DNA of 55,978 bases. It comes from Tatumella sp. JGM118 (GTDB taxonomy: Bacteria > Pseudomonadota > Gammaproteobacteria > Enterobacterales > Enterobacteriaceae). Location of the stretch: NCBI RefSeq assembly GCF_018257515.1, contig NZ_JAERJR010000018.1:1-55978 (forward strand), read 5' to 3'. Shown in pieces: positions 1 to 8,419 of this stretch. The notes under the pieces are model-generated. The model saw nothing but the letters and a program-made list of their open reading frames with translations, did not search any database and had not been told where the DNA came from. Positions within the stretch are counted from its first letter, which is position 1; every line of letters starts with the position of its first letter. The translations under genes were made by a program, and so were the position numbers.

Positions 1-335
1 ATCGCTTTTACCGGCATCCTAATCTGCTGAAATCCGGCTCTGACCAGGTTACCGCCCTTGAGCCAGAGCAGGTCTGGCGCCGCCGGACTGCCCCCGAATA
101 TCGCCTGAAGAGCGGCTTCAGCAGGAAAATCAGAGCCCGGACTTTTAATCGGTTATCACCTCCTGAAAAATACGGTTTTGACGGATCGCCCGACAGCCCG
201 AAAACATTGCCATTCCGTCCTATGCCACGGGCAAACTGCGGGAAGTTATCCCCGATAGATGCCCCCCTATCCGGGTCAGGGCGGGCAGGATGATACCTCT
301 GAACGCCCGTTCCTTTCTGACCGGCCAGCGCGATC
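1..335. other. Left-edge stretch without a recognised gene
   Basis: No reading frame here gives a protein I recognise. The long minus-strand open frame crossing it overlaps the aminotransferase in another frame and has the arginine- and serine-rich composition of a shadow. A plus-strand gene that began left of the window could end in the first 30 bases, where several stop codons occur, but this cannot be tested from the window. Confidence 0.4.
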
Positions 336-358
336 AAAAAGCCGGGCACAGGCCCGGC
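336..358 (-). terminator. Rho-independent terminator of the aminotransferase gene
   Basis: Read on minus, GCCGGGC pairs with GCCCGGC across a four-base loop (CTGT) and is followed directly by TTTTT. It lies about 30 bases past the aminotransferase stop codon, in the right orientation. Confidence 0.85.
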
Positions 359-389
359 CGAAAGACTTTTCTGTGTTCTGCGACAGTTC

Positions 390-1721
390 TTAGTCAATCC
401 CGTGCAGGGATTCTCCCACCGCATCAAACAGCCGATCCAGCTCTTCAGGCTGCGTGCTGAACATCGGCCCGAATTGCAGCGTATCTCCGCCAAAACGGAC
501 ATAAAAACCGGCTTTCCAGAGTGCCATCCCGGCATCAAAAGGCCGGATCGCGGCATCGCCGTCGCGGGGAGCCAGCTGAATGGCACCCACCAGCCCGCAG
601 TTACGGATATCCACGACATTCGGACAATCACGCAGGCTGTGCAGTGTTTTCTCAAATACCGGCGCCAGCTCCGCTGAGCGGCTGATCAGGTCGTCTTTTT
701 CCAGCAGATCCAGGGTGGCCAGCCCGGCAGCACAGGCAACAGGATGCCCGGAATAGGTATAACCGTGACCGAATTCAACCGCATGTTCCGGCAACGGCTG
801 TGACATATAAGTCTGATAGATTTCGCTGCGGGCAACCACACCGCCCATCGGGATCGCACCATTAGTGATCTGTTTCGCGAAGTTCAGGATATCCGGTGTC
901 ACACCAAAGTATTCGGCCCCTGTCCAGCGGCCCATACGCCCGAAACCGGTGATCACCTCATCAAATATCAGCAGAATATTATGCTGGTCACAAATTTCTC
1001 TCAGCCGCTGCAGATAGCCCTGTGGCGGGATGATCGCCCCCGCAGAACCGGAAAGCGGCTCTACAATCACCGCCGCAATGTTAGACGCATCATGTAACTC
1101 AATCAGTTTCAGCATCTCATTGGCCAGTTCTGTCCCGCCGGTGGGGGCTTGTCCCGGGGTAAAGGCCAGATCTGTCTGCAATGTGTGGGGTAGATGATCC
1201 ACATCCATAAACTGCCCGAACATTTTACGGTTACCGCCAATGCCGCCCAGGCTGGTGCCGGCAATATTTACCCCGTGATATCCCCGGGCACGGCCGATAA
1301 ATTTGGTTTTTGCCGGCAATCCCTTCGCACGCCAGTAGCCGCGGGCCATTTTGACCGCCGTATCGGCGGACTCCGACCCCGAACCGGTAAAAAAGACATG
1401 GTTGAGATCGCCCGGCATACGTTGCGCTATCTTTTCTGCCAGCTGAAATGAGAACGGATGGGCATACTGGAAGGCCGGTGCATAATCCAGCGAACCCAGT
1501 TGCTTAGCCACCGCGGTCTGGATTTCACTCCGGCAATGACCTGCGCCGCAGGTCCACAGCCCCGACAGACTATCGAATAACTGGCGTCCTTTATCATCCG
1601 TCAGCCAGCGGTCTTTTGCGGAAACGATAAAGCGGGGGTCGCGCCGGAAGTTACGGTTGGCACTGAATGGCATCCAGTGCGACTGCAAATTAAGGCCGGA
1701 AGTATCGATAGATTCAGACAT
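390..1721 (-). CDS. Omega-amino acid (beta-alanine):pyruvate aminotransferase
   Basis: Class III PLP-dependent aminotransferase of about 443 residues, the usual length for omega-amino acid:pyruvate transaminases. Visible marks are the cofactor region GSGSESADTA, the IFDEVITGFGRMG motif with the aspartate that contacts the pyridine nitrogen, and NFAKQITNGA with the Schiff-base lysine. The N-terminal HWMPFSANRNF segment is typical of the beta-alanine:pyruvate group. It would move an amino group from beta-alanine or another omega-amino acid to pyruvate in the cytoplasm. A start two codons upstream (1727) is possible, but the GGGGA motif is better spaced for this ATG. Single gene with its own terminator. 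The family is clear; the exact amine substrate is not. Confidence 0.85.
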   Translation of the reverse strand: MSESIDTSGLNLQSHWMPFSANRNFRRDPRFIVSAKDRWLTDDKGRQLFDSLSGLWTCGAGHCRSEIQTAVAKQLGSLDYAPAFQYAHPFSFQLAEKIAQRMPGDLNHVFFTGSGSESADTAVKMARGYWRAKGLPAKTKFIGRARGYHGVNIAGTSLGGIGGNRKMFGQFMDVDHLPHTLQTDLAFTPGQAPTGGTELANEMLKLIELHDASNIAAVIVEPLSGSAGAIIPPQGYLQRLREICDQHNILLIFDEVITGFGRMGRWTGAEYFGVTPDILNFAKQITNGAIPMGGVVARSEIYQTYMSQPLPEHAVEFGHGYTYSGHPVACAAGLATLDLLEKDDLISRSAELAPVFEKTLHSLRDCPNVVDIRNCGLVGAIQLAPRDGDAAIRPFDAGMALWKAGFYVRFGGDTLQFGPMFSTQPEELDRLFDAVGESLHGID

Positions 1722-1727
1722 AGTCAT

Positions 1728-2085
1728 TCCCCATAAAAGTGATAAGGAACAGTGTGCAGTCAGGGGTCAGGTAAGTTAAATCCCGATTACTGAACCTTTG
1801 GTTATCAAAAAACTAACCTATAGGAAAAACGGATGACCTCCCCGACCGTGATAACGCAACCTTCGCTCTCCATCCCCCACCCGCTCCCCGCACCTGCCCG
1901 GCCGGAGGGCCGCTTTTCCGGGGCCTGGTATCGGTAATGACAGGCATACCGGCCCGTTTCATGCTTACGCCCTGCCCGGCCGGGAGACGCAGCAGGCTGG
2001 CCCTTTGCGAAAGATGCCAGCCTGCACTGCCCGTGACGATAGGATCACGGTATGACGGCCTTCCGGGCAACGATCGTCCGCCTGG
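1728..2085. other. Intergenic stretch upstream of the aminotransferase
   Basis: About 360 bases between two minus-strand genes. It should hold the aminotransferase promoter in its left part. The open frame at 1813-2070 on minus has no recognisable domain and looks like GC-rich noise. No clear terminator for the citrate-type transporter was seen. Confidence 0.4.
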
Positions 2086-3420
2086 TTAGCGGTAGACAGG
2101 GATCGCCCCGAACAGGATCCCGCCGATCAATAACGCGAGGCTGATAAAGATCCCCCATTTGATCGAAAACCGTTGATGATCACCGATATCCACTTTCGCC
2201 AGTCCCACCAGCAGATAGAGTGAGGGAACCAGCGGGCTCAGCAGATGGAACGGCTGACCGACAATGGAAGCCCGGGCGATCTCTGCCGGAGAAATCCCAT
2301 AGCCTGCGGCCGTCTGCGCGATGACCGGTAAGATCCCGAAATAGAACGCATCATTAGACATAAAAAAGGTAAACGGCAGGCTGACGATAGCCGTGAATAT
2401 CGCCAGATACGGACCGAAACTGTGAGGAATGACGGCCAGCAAACTTTTCGCCATCGCATCCACCATTCCGGTACCGGACAGGATGCCGGTAAAAATGCCG
2501 GCAGCAAAGATTAATGAGGTAACCGCCAGCACGTTCCCGGCATGTGCACCGATCCGTTCTTTCTGCTGACTCAGGGACGGATAATTCAGCATCGCGGCAA
2601 CGGCAAAGGCCAGCATAAACAGGATTTGAATCGGTAATGCTCCTACCACCAGCAGTACAAGTAAGACAGTCGTCAGAATAAAGTTTGGCCAGAACATTTT
2701 CGGGCGACGGTTTGCCTCGCACTCCTTCTCATCGCCTGCCCCCAGACTGATCGCCCCCGGGTCATGGTCATCGGCCGTGGCCCGGAGTACGCCCAGTCTG
2801 CGCCGTTCACGGAGGCCGAACCAGACGGCCACACCCACCAGGGTCACACAAGCCAGTAACATCGCCGGGATCATCGGAATAAAAATATCCAGTGCATCAA
2901 TCCGTAACGCGGCAGCAGCACGGGCTGTCGGCCCGCCCCAGGGGGAGAGGTTCATAATACCGCTGGCCAGGTTGACCAGACAGGTCATCGCCAGAATATT
3001 CATACCCAGTTTACGGTACAGCGGAAGAAACGCGGCAATCGCTATCATATAGGTGGTAGAACTGTCACCGTCCAGCGACACCAGCAACGTCAGGATCGCG
3101 GTCCCCATCAGCACCCTGAGAGGATCCCCGCGAACGATTTTCAGGATAAAACGTACCAGCGGATCGAACAGACCGGCATCGATCATCAGACCGAAGTAGA
3201 GGATAGAAAAGGTCAGCATCACCCCGGTCGGTGCCAGCGCCTTCACACCACTGAGCATCATCTCGCCCAGCCCGTGATAAAAGCCGCCCGCCAGGGCAAA
3301 GACTGTGGGTACAATGATCAGAGCAATCAGCGCCGACATCCGTTTGGTCATGATCAGATACATAAAGCAGACAACCATCGCAAAGCCCAGTATGGTTAAC
3401 ACAGTGCTACCCCCCGTCAT
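2086..3420 (-). CDS. CitMHS-family metal-citrate (or similar) transporter
   Basis: Hydrophobic inner-membrane protein of about 444 residues with roughly 12 predicted membrane segments. The first half carries LDGDSSTTYMIAIAAFLPLY and SGIMNLSPWGGPTARAAAA, and the second half SNDAFYFGILPVIAQTAA; these conserved loops fit the CitMHS family, which imports citrate complexed with divalent metal using protons. A charged loop near residues 210-240 separates the halves. The start is uncertain: a GTG six codons in (3402) has a GGGGGG Shine-Dalgarno-like run at good spacing and gives the more usual N-terminus. No regulator or citrate-catabolic gene is adjacent, so the carboxylate is inferred only from family membership. 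Confidence 0.85.
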   Translation of the reverse strand: MTGGSTVLTILGFAMVVCFMYLIMTKRMSALIALIIVPTVFALAGGFYHGLGEMMLSGVKALAPTGVMLTFSILYFGLMIDAGLFDPLVRFILKIVRGDPLRVLMGTAILTLLVSLDGDSSTTYMIAIAAFLPLYRKLGMNILAMTCLVNLASGIMNLSPWGGPTARAAAALRIDALDIFIPMIPAMLLACVTLVGVAVWFGLRERRRLGVLRATADDHDPGAISLGAGDEKECEANRRPKMFWPNFILTTVLLVLLVVGALPIQILFMLAFAVAAMLNYPSLSQQKERIGAHAGNVLAVTSLIFAAGIFTGILSGTGMVDAMAKSLLAVIPHSFGPYLAIFTAIVSLPFTFFMSNDAFYFGILPVIAQTAAGYGISPAEIARASIVGQPFHLLSPLVPSLYLLVGLAKVDIGDHQRFSIKWGIFISLALLIGGILFGAIPVYR

Positions 3421-3791
3421 TGCTCAATGACTTATCAGAACTTCCGCCTCTGGCTACCTGCCATCAGGTTCCGCTATTTATCAGGAACTCCGTGCCTGGC
3501 ATTCAGAAATATTTTGTCTCACACAGAGACAATAGAAATAAAGTAGCAACATAATTTAACATTAATGTAACTTTAGTACTGAAAAGCGAGGTGAATCATG
3601 TTTTCGGGATCTGCAGGGAGGATTTTGTGAGCCACATCAGAACACCGCCCGGCCGGTCGCAGAGTGTCCGGGATGACCGGCCGGCAGCAGATAAGAGGCG
3701 GGCGAAGTAACTAAAGGCTGGTCAGTAAAGACGAGTAGTCGCAGGGGGCTTTCAGCACCCATTCACCGTGCCGGACGGTGAACCACAGAGA
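3421..3791. other. Intergenic stretch upstream of the CitMHS gene
   Basis: It holds the promoter region of the transporter, with an AT-rich patch near 3530-3590. I found no convincing gene, sigma-54 element or operator. Confidence 0.4.
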
Positions 3792-3815
3792 TAAAAAAGG
3801 CCCCGTCAGGGCCCA
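3792..3815 (-). terminator. Terminator of the small YlcI/YnfO-like gene
   Basis: On minus, a GGGCC...GGCC hairpin is followed by TTTTTT. It lies about 35 bases after the stop of the small gene and serves no other gene. Confidence 0.75.
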
Positions 3816-3848
3816 CAATAGCTATTGTCCGGGACACCGGACTGTCTG

Positions 3849-4004
3849 TCAGTGACGTTTTCTGAGTCTGATGCGACAGGCTTCAATCACCCAGGCGGAA
3901 AAGTTCTCACTGCTCTCTTGTTTCAGCGACTCCTGAATATCGCTGAGCATCTGATGCGGAAAACGAATATGTTTAGCCCGTGTCTTTGACGTGCTCATTT
4001 TCAT
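3849..4004 (-). CDS. YlcI/YnfO-family small protein (phage-type, DUF3950)
   Basis: A 51-residue basic protein. The core RFPHQMLSDIQESLKQ followed by NFSAWVIEACRIRLR matches the short YlcI/YnfO family often seen in lambdoid prophages and genomic islands. Its shape suggests a ribbon-helix-helix-like DNA-binding fold, with a basic strand and then an amphipathic helix, but no function is established. The ATG at 4004 was chosen because AAAGGAG lies about ten bases upstream; the longer frame to 4118 adds an atypical hydrophobic leader. It stands alone with its own terminator and no other phage gene nearby, so it is an orphan. Confidence 0.7.
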   Translation of the reverse strand: MKMSTSKTRAKHIRFPHQMLSDIQESLKQESSENFSAWVIEACRIRLRKRH

Positions 4005-4760
4005 TACTTCTGACTCCTTTAACGCTTTATTCACGGCAGAAAGAGGATAACCCGGTGAAATACCCCTCTGTATGATCCACAGGGCCGTTATAAAAAAGAC
4101 CGGAAGCCGGCCCCCCATTCGCGGGCAGGTCCGTCACCGGAAAATGGTTTGTGCCCATTTTCATTCCCGGCATCCCCGGCAGGCACTCCACGGTATCTGT
4201 ATTGATCCCCCCGGGAACCGGTATCGGGCTGCCCGGCATGCTTTCCACCCGGCAGCCGGTCACAGAAAGCCGCAGGGCTTAACAGGGAATGATTACAACA
4301 GAGATGAATATTACGGGTCATTAATTTTTGTGCCATTGCATGTTCCGCGCCCGGCGGGGCGCACCGGGGTGTTCGTCCGTTTTCCGCGCCTTCTTCTTCT
4401 CTATAAGTACAGTGTCTTCAGACGCCCGCAACCTTCCGGCTGACCGGAAATCCGCTGATACGACCGTTCCCCCGGACCGGCAACCGACGCGGGACGGAAA
4501 ACCGGACAAAACCGGCGCAGACAGACGGCCGGAAGTACGGCGGCCACCGGCGGGTGTTCACAAAGCCGTCATTGCGCAACAAATTTTTATTCCGCAGCTT
4601 CGCCGCCGGAATCAATACGACCGTTCAGATGAAACTCAAAGTAACGCTATTTTTCCGGACAGGACGTAAACTTAAAAAAATGCTAAAAAACGCCACCTCT
4701 TATTTAACCTCTGCGGCCTTCCGGCTACATTCATTTAACCCTCAGGTCAGTACAAAAATT
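4005..4760. other. Long non-coding stretch upstream of the malic enzyme
   Basis: Several short overlapping frames exist on both strands, but none has a recognisable domain, a good ribosome binding site and a sensible composition together. The first 120 bases should carry the promoter of the small minus-strand gene. The rest may be decayed sequence or the far upstream part of the malic enzyme control region. Confidence 0.4.
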
Positions 4761-4776
4761 ATTCCCGGTCGGGAAT
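4761..4776. promoter_or_regulatory. Perfect inverted repeat, candidate upstream activator site
   Basis: ATTCCCG-GT-CGGGAAT is a perfect 7-2-7 inverted repeat about 100 bases upstream of the sigma-54 promoter, the distance expected for an enhancer-type site. A second palindrome, CGGAATTCCG, lies at 4802-4811. Binding by the DctD-like regulator encoded downstream is inferred from position only. Confidence 0.45.
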
Positions 4777-4876
4777 CCAGCCGGATTTACTTGCCTATAT
4801 CCGGAATTCCGCACGCCCTTAAAAAGCCAGAAATAAAAAAACCTTTATTTTCATAAGGATAATTTTAATTAAAAAC

Positions 4877-4892
4877 TGGCACACCCATTGCA
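4877..4892 (+). promoter_or_regulatory. Sigma-54 promoter of the malic enzyme operon
   Basis: TGGCACACCCATTGCA matches the -24/-12 consensus (TGGCACG-N4-TTGCA) at all but one position, with exactly ten bases between the GG and GC elements. It lies 60 bases before the malic enzyme ATG. The same cluster encodes a sigma-54-dependent activator, which strongly supports the call. Confidence 0.85.
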
Positions 4893-4951
4893 ATAAGTAT
4901 TAGCGAGCAAGTTACTTAATTGATTTATTCCTTATCTACAGGAGCTATATC

Positions 4952-6577
4952 ATGACAATGGAAACCACTACCCTTTCAGGTCTCGAATTACTGCACTGTG
5001 CAGCCAACAATAAAGGGACTGCCTTTAGCGACCAGGAACGTAAAAACAACAAACTGGAAGGCCTGTTACCTCCTTCTGTCGAGTCTCTGGATCTGCAGGT
5101 ACAGCGTGTACTTAATCACCTGGACAGCAAAAAGGATGATCTGGAACGCTACATCTATCTGATTGGCCTGGAAGAACGCAACGAAGTGGTTTTCTATAAA
5201 ACCGTCATGTCAGATCCTATGCGCTTCATTCCTATCCTGTACGATCCAATCGTTGCAGATGCCTGCCTGGAGTTCGGTCACATTTACCGTCGTCCACGCG
5301 GTATGTATATCACCCGTCACATGAAAGGCCGTATGGCTGAAGTCCTGAAAAACTGGCCGGTCAAAGACGTCCGCTTTATCTGTGTCTCTACCGGCGGTCG
5401 TATTCTGGGTCTGGGTGATATCGGTGCGAACGGTATGGGTATCCCTATCGGTAAACTGCAGCTGTACACTGCCTGTGCGGCGGTACCACCAGACTGCCTG
5501 CTGCCGGTACTCTTCGATATCGGTACCACTAACGAAAAACTGCGTAACGATCCGCTGTATCTGGGTACCCGTGAAGCGCCGGTGAGCGAAGAAGAACTGA
5601 ATGAACTGACCGAAGAATTTGTTCAGGCCGTACAGACTGTCTTCCCTGGCTGCTGTATCCATTTCGAAGACTGGAAAGGCACCGATGCTATCCGTTACCT
5701 GGATCGCTACAAAGATAAAGTCCTGTGCTACAACGATGATATTCAGGGAACTGCCAGCGTCGCATTAGCCGGTGTTTTCAGTGCCATGAATATCACAGGC
5801 GGCGACCTGAAAGAACAACGCATTCTGTTCTACGGAGCAGGTTCTGCCGGTATCGGTATCGGTAAACTAATCTGTTCAGAACTGCGCGACCTTGGCTTAT
5901 CTGAAGAAGAAGCCCGCTCCCGTGTGGCTTACATGGACATCAATGGTCTGATTGAAACTTCCCGTGACGATCTGAGCCCTGAACAACAGAAATTTGCACT
6001 GAATGCCGAGCCTACCCGGGATTTGGTTAAAGTCATCGATGATTTTAAACCGACTATTCTGTTTGGCGTCAGTACCAGTGCCGGTGCCTTTACTCAGGCG
6101 GTGGTTGAAAAAATGAGTGAAATTAATGAACGTCCGATTATTTTTGCCCTGTCCAACCCAACCAGTAAAGTCGAATGTACCGCAGAGCAAGCGTATACCT
6201 GGTCAAAAGGTAAAGCGCTGTTTGCCGCCGGTGTTCAGTTCCCTGAATTTGATATGAACGGTAAAACCTTCCTGCCTGGTCAGGCCAACAACTTCTACAT
6301 CTATCCTGCGATTGGCCTGGCAACTTATGCTGCCCGCCCACTGCTGTTAGACGACGAGTGCTTTATTGTGGCAGCCCACGCCACCGCAAATCAGGTCACT
6401 CCTGAAATGCAGAAAAAAGGCATGCTCTACCCAAGCCAGCACAACATTCTGGAAACAGAAATTACTACCGCTGTGAAAATTGCCGAATATATGTTCGACA
6501 ATGGCCTGGCGCAGGCTGAACGTCCGGAAAATATCCGCAGCTGGATCGAAGAAAAACTCTATAAACCGCAGTACTAA
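4952..6577 (+). CDS. NAD(P)-dependent malic enzyme / malolactic-enzyme family
   Basis: 541 residues, full length for the malic enzyme family, which oxidatively decarboxylates malate to pyruvate; the malolactic branch gives lactate. The catalytic set is present: Tyr97, Lys168 in GMGIPIGK, Glu239/Asp240 in HFEDW, and Asp262/Asp263 in NDDIQGT for metal binding. The dinucleotide fold shows GAGSAG at 295-300. Tyr97 is followed by Asp (YDPIVAD) rather than the usual Thr of malic enzymes; YDP is what I recall from malolactic enzymes, while RRPRGMYI and the C-terminus look malic-enzyme-like. The ATG has AGGAG upstream. Cytoplasmic, first gene of the four-carbon acid cluster behind a sigma-54 promoter. 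Family certain; malic versus malolactic activity is open. Confidence 0.85.
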   Translation: MTMETTTLSGLELLHCAANNKGTAFSDQERKNNKLEGLLPPSVESLDLQVQRVLNHLDSKKDDLERYIYLIGLEERNEVVFYKTVMSDPMRFIPILYDPIVADACLEFGHIYRRPRGMYITRHMKGRMAEVLKNWPVKDVRFICVSTGGRILGLGDIGANGMGIPIGKLQLYTACAAVPPDCLLPVLFDIGTTNEKLRNDPLYLGTREAPVSEEELNELTEEFVQAVQTVFPGCCIHFEDWKGTDAIRYLDRYKDKVLCYNDDIQGTASVALAGVFSAMNITGGDLKEQRILFYGAGSAGIGIGKLICSELRDLGLSEEEARSRVAYMDINGLIETSRDDLSPEQQKFALNAEPTRDLVKVIDDFKPTILFGVSTSAGAFTQAVVEKMSEINERPIIFALSNPTSKVECTAEQAYTWSKGKALFAAGVQFPEFDMNGKTFLPGQANNFYIYPAIGLATYAARPLLLDDECFIVAAHATANQVTPEMQKKGMLYPSQHNILETEITTAVKIAEYMFDNGLAQAERPENIRSWIEEKLYKPQY

Positions 6578-6612
6578 TTACTCATTCAGATTGATTTCAG
6601 GGATAGTCTTTT

Positions 6613-6638
6613 CGGGGCGCGAGCCGCCCCGCTTTTTT
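6613..6638 (+). terminator. Intercistronic terminator between malic enzyme and antiporter
   Basis: CGGGGCG pairs with CGCCCCG across a five-base loop and is followed by TTTTTT. It ends just before the antiporter ribosome binding site (CAGGAG). It probably ends most transcripts after the enzyme gene and lets a fraction continue, setting a high enzyme-to-transporter ratio. Confidence 0.8.
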
Positions 6639-6654
6639 CCTTCAGGAGAAAATC

Positions 6655-8319
6655 ATGAACTTCTTTATTTCCACTCTGCGTGAGAATCCGGATATAGCGA
6701 TATATCTGACTCTGGCATTAGGGGCATGGTTCGGCACATTTACAATTAAAAAATTTAGTCTCGGCGTGGTCACCAGTACATTAATTGCCGGCCTGCTGAT
6801 TGGTCAGTTGGGTCTGCATATTTCTCCGGTCATGCAATCCACCTTCTTTGATATGTTTTTATTTGCCGTCGGTTATGCCGTTGGCCCTGAATTTATCCGT
6901 GCCTTAAAAAGCGACGGATTACCTCAGGTTATTTTCACCGTTATTATCTGCTTATCCGGCCTGGGCACCGCGTTAGTGCTGGGTAAAATCTTCCATTATG
7001 ACACTGCACTGACCGCAGGGTTGTTATCCGGCGGGTATACCAACTCTACCGTACTGGGCGTCGCCTCCAGCGTGATGTCTCAGAATGCCGCCGCCGCTGC
7101 CGCATTATTGCCTGTAGCCTACGCGGTCACCTATCCGTTCGGTACCGCAGGTTCAGCCTGGTTCCTGGCGACGCTGGGTCCGAAACTGATGAAAATCGAT
7201 CTGCCTCAGGCCTGCCGGGACTATGAAAAAACCCACGGTGGTCCGCAGGAAGTGAAAGATTCTGCCTACATCAGCCATGTCGCCCGCGCACTGAATGTCA
7301 GAAACCCGGATTTCGTGGGTAAAACTGTCGCAGAAGCCGAAGACATGCTGGGTCACAAAGTCTTTATCCGTCGTATCCGTACACAACCGGAAGGTGCGGT
7401 CACCCAGTGTGAAGCCGATACCCTGCTGACTGAAGGTGCAGAGATTATTGCCTCCGGCCGCCTGGAAGATATCGTTGCCAGCCAGTCATTAATCGGACCG
7501 GAAAGTGCCGACGTTAACTTACTGAATTTTGCTACCGAAAAAGTCGATATTGTCCTGAGTAAAGCCGCCACCCGTGGCAGAACGCTGGGCGACCTGGTGT
7601 ACAGCGAGTTTAATCGCCCGGGCCACGGTATCTTCCTGTTATCCATGACTCGTGCGGACGAAACGCTGCCCCTGGATATGGACAGACCGTTAAAAACCGG
7701 TGATGTGCTGACCGTCAAAGGTGAAGGTAAGGATGTGGCCGCTCTGGCGGCGAAAACCGGCTACGCTGACCGTAACGGTAACACTTCAGACTTAATGTTT
7801 ATGTGTGCGGGGATTGCCATCGGTTGTCTGGTGGGTGCCATCACCATCCATGTGGGGGGTATCCCTCTGAGCCTGGGAACCAATGTCGGTGCCATCGTCG
7901 CCGGGGTGATCTGTGGTTATATCCGCTCCGTCAAACGCACCTTCGGTAAAATCGCGAACCCGGCTATCTGGTTGTTAAACAATCTCGGCCTGAACGGATT
8001 TATTGCCATCGTCGGTATCAATGCCGCATCCGGCTTTATCGGCGGACTGAAACATTACGGACTCCCCTTATTTATCTGTGGGATTATTGTTACAATGGTT
8101 CCACTGATTGTAGGGCTGTTATTAGGACGCTACGTGTTCCGTTTCCATCCGGGGATCCTGTTCGGTGTCTGTGCCGGTGCACGTTCAACCACCGCGGCAT
8201 TAGGGGCGATTCAGGATGCAGCGAAAAGCTCCGTACCCGCTATCGGATATACCGTCGGATACGCCGTATCGCGTCTGGTCATGGCTGTGCTGACCATCGT
8301 ATTACTCAATATATACTGA
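6655..8319 (+). CDS. AspT-family (aspartate:alanine antiporter-type) carboxylate exchanger
   Basis: 554 residues in the characteristic AAE/AspT arrangement: about five N-terminal membrane segments (residues 15-170), a cytoplasmic region with two TrkA-C-like domains (about 200-370), then about five further membrane segments. The duplicated motifs are visible as GGYTNSTVLGVASS in the first half and GVCAGARSTTAALGAI in the second. Family members swap small carboxylates, for example aspartate for alanine, or export succinate, and precursor/product exchange can build proton motive force with a decarboxylase. Next to a malate-decarboxylating enzyme, malate uptake against product is the obvious inference. 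The start has CAGGAG at good spacing. Confidence 0.85.
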   Translation: MNFFISTLRENPDIAIYLTLALGAWFGTFTIKKFSLGVVTSTLIAGLLIGQLGLHISPVMQSTFFDMFLFAVGYAVGPEFIRALKSDGLPQVIFTVIICLSGLGTALVLGKIFHYDTALTAGLLSGGYTNSTVLGVASSVMSQNAAAAAALLPVAYAVTYPFGTAGSAWFLATLGPKLMKIDLPQACRDYEKTHGGPQEVKDSAYISHVARALNVRNPDFVGKTVAEAEDMLGHKVFIRRIRTQPEGAVTQCEADTLLTEGAEIIASGRLEDIVASQSLIGPESADVNLLNFATEKVDIVLSKAATRGRTLGDLVYSEFNRPGHGIFLLSMTRADETLPLDMDRPLKTGDVLTVKGEGKDVAALAAKTGYADRNGNTSDLMFMCAGIAIGCLVGAITIHVGGIPLSLGTNVGAIVAGVICGYIRSVKRTFGKIANPAIWLLNNLGLNGFIAIVGINAASGFIGGLKHYGLPLFICGIIVTMVPLIVGLLLGRYVFRFHPGILFGVCAGARSTTAALGAIQDAAKSSVPAIGYTVGYAVSRLVMAVLTIVLLNIY

Positions 8320-8354
8320 CAGTCATCCGGGATATCTGAAACACTCCTCAGTTC

Positions 8355-8383
8355 CCGACCGCCGGTCTCTGTCCGGCGGTCGG
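8355..8383. repeat. 11-bp perfect stem-loop between antiporter and sensor kinase
   Basis: CCGACCGCCGG and its exact reverse complement flank a seven-base loop. No T-run follows on either strand, so it is not a classical terminator; an mRNA-stabilising or processing hairpin is more likely. It lies 36 bases past the antiporter stop and 37 before the kinase start. Confidence 0.6.
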
Positions 8384-8419
8384 AGCCGGCAAAAAATAAA
8401 AGATGCAGGACAAGAGGTC

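Noticed and set aside
8-655. 215-codon open frame on minus at the left edge
   Set aside because: It overlaps the well-supported aminotransferase in another frame on the same strand, continues through its terminator, and has no domain and a shadow-like composition.
3421-3600. Sigma-54 promoter for the CitMHS gene
   Set aside because: GGCACGGAG occurs on minus, but the -12 GC is missing at the required spacing.
4072-4856. Several short plus- and minus-strand frames upstream of the malic enzyme
   Set aside because: They overlap each other, lack good start sites and show no domain; the region is better seen as regulatory or decayed.
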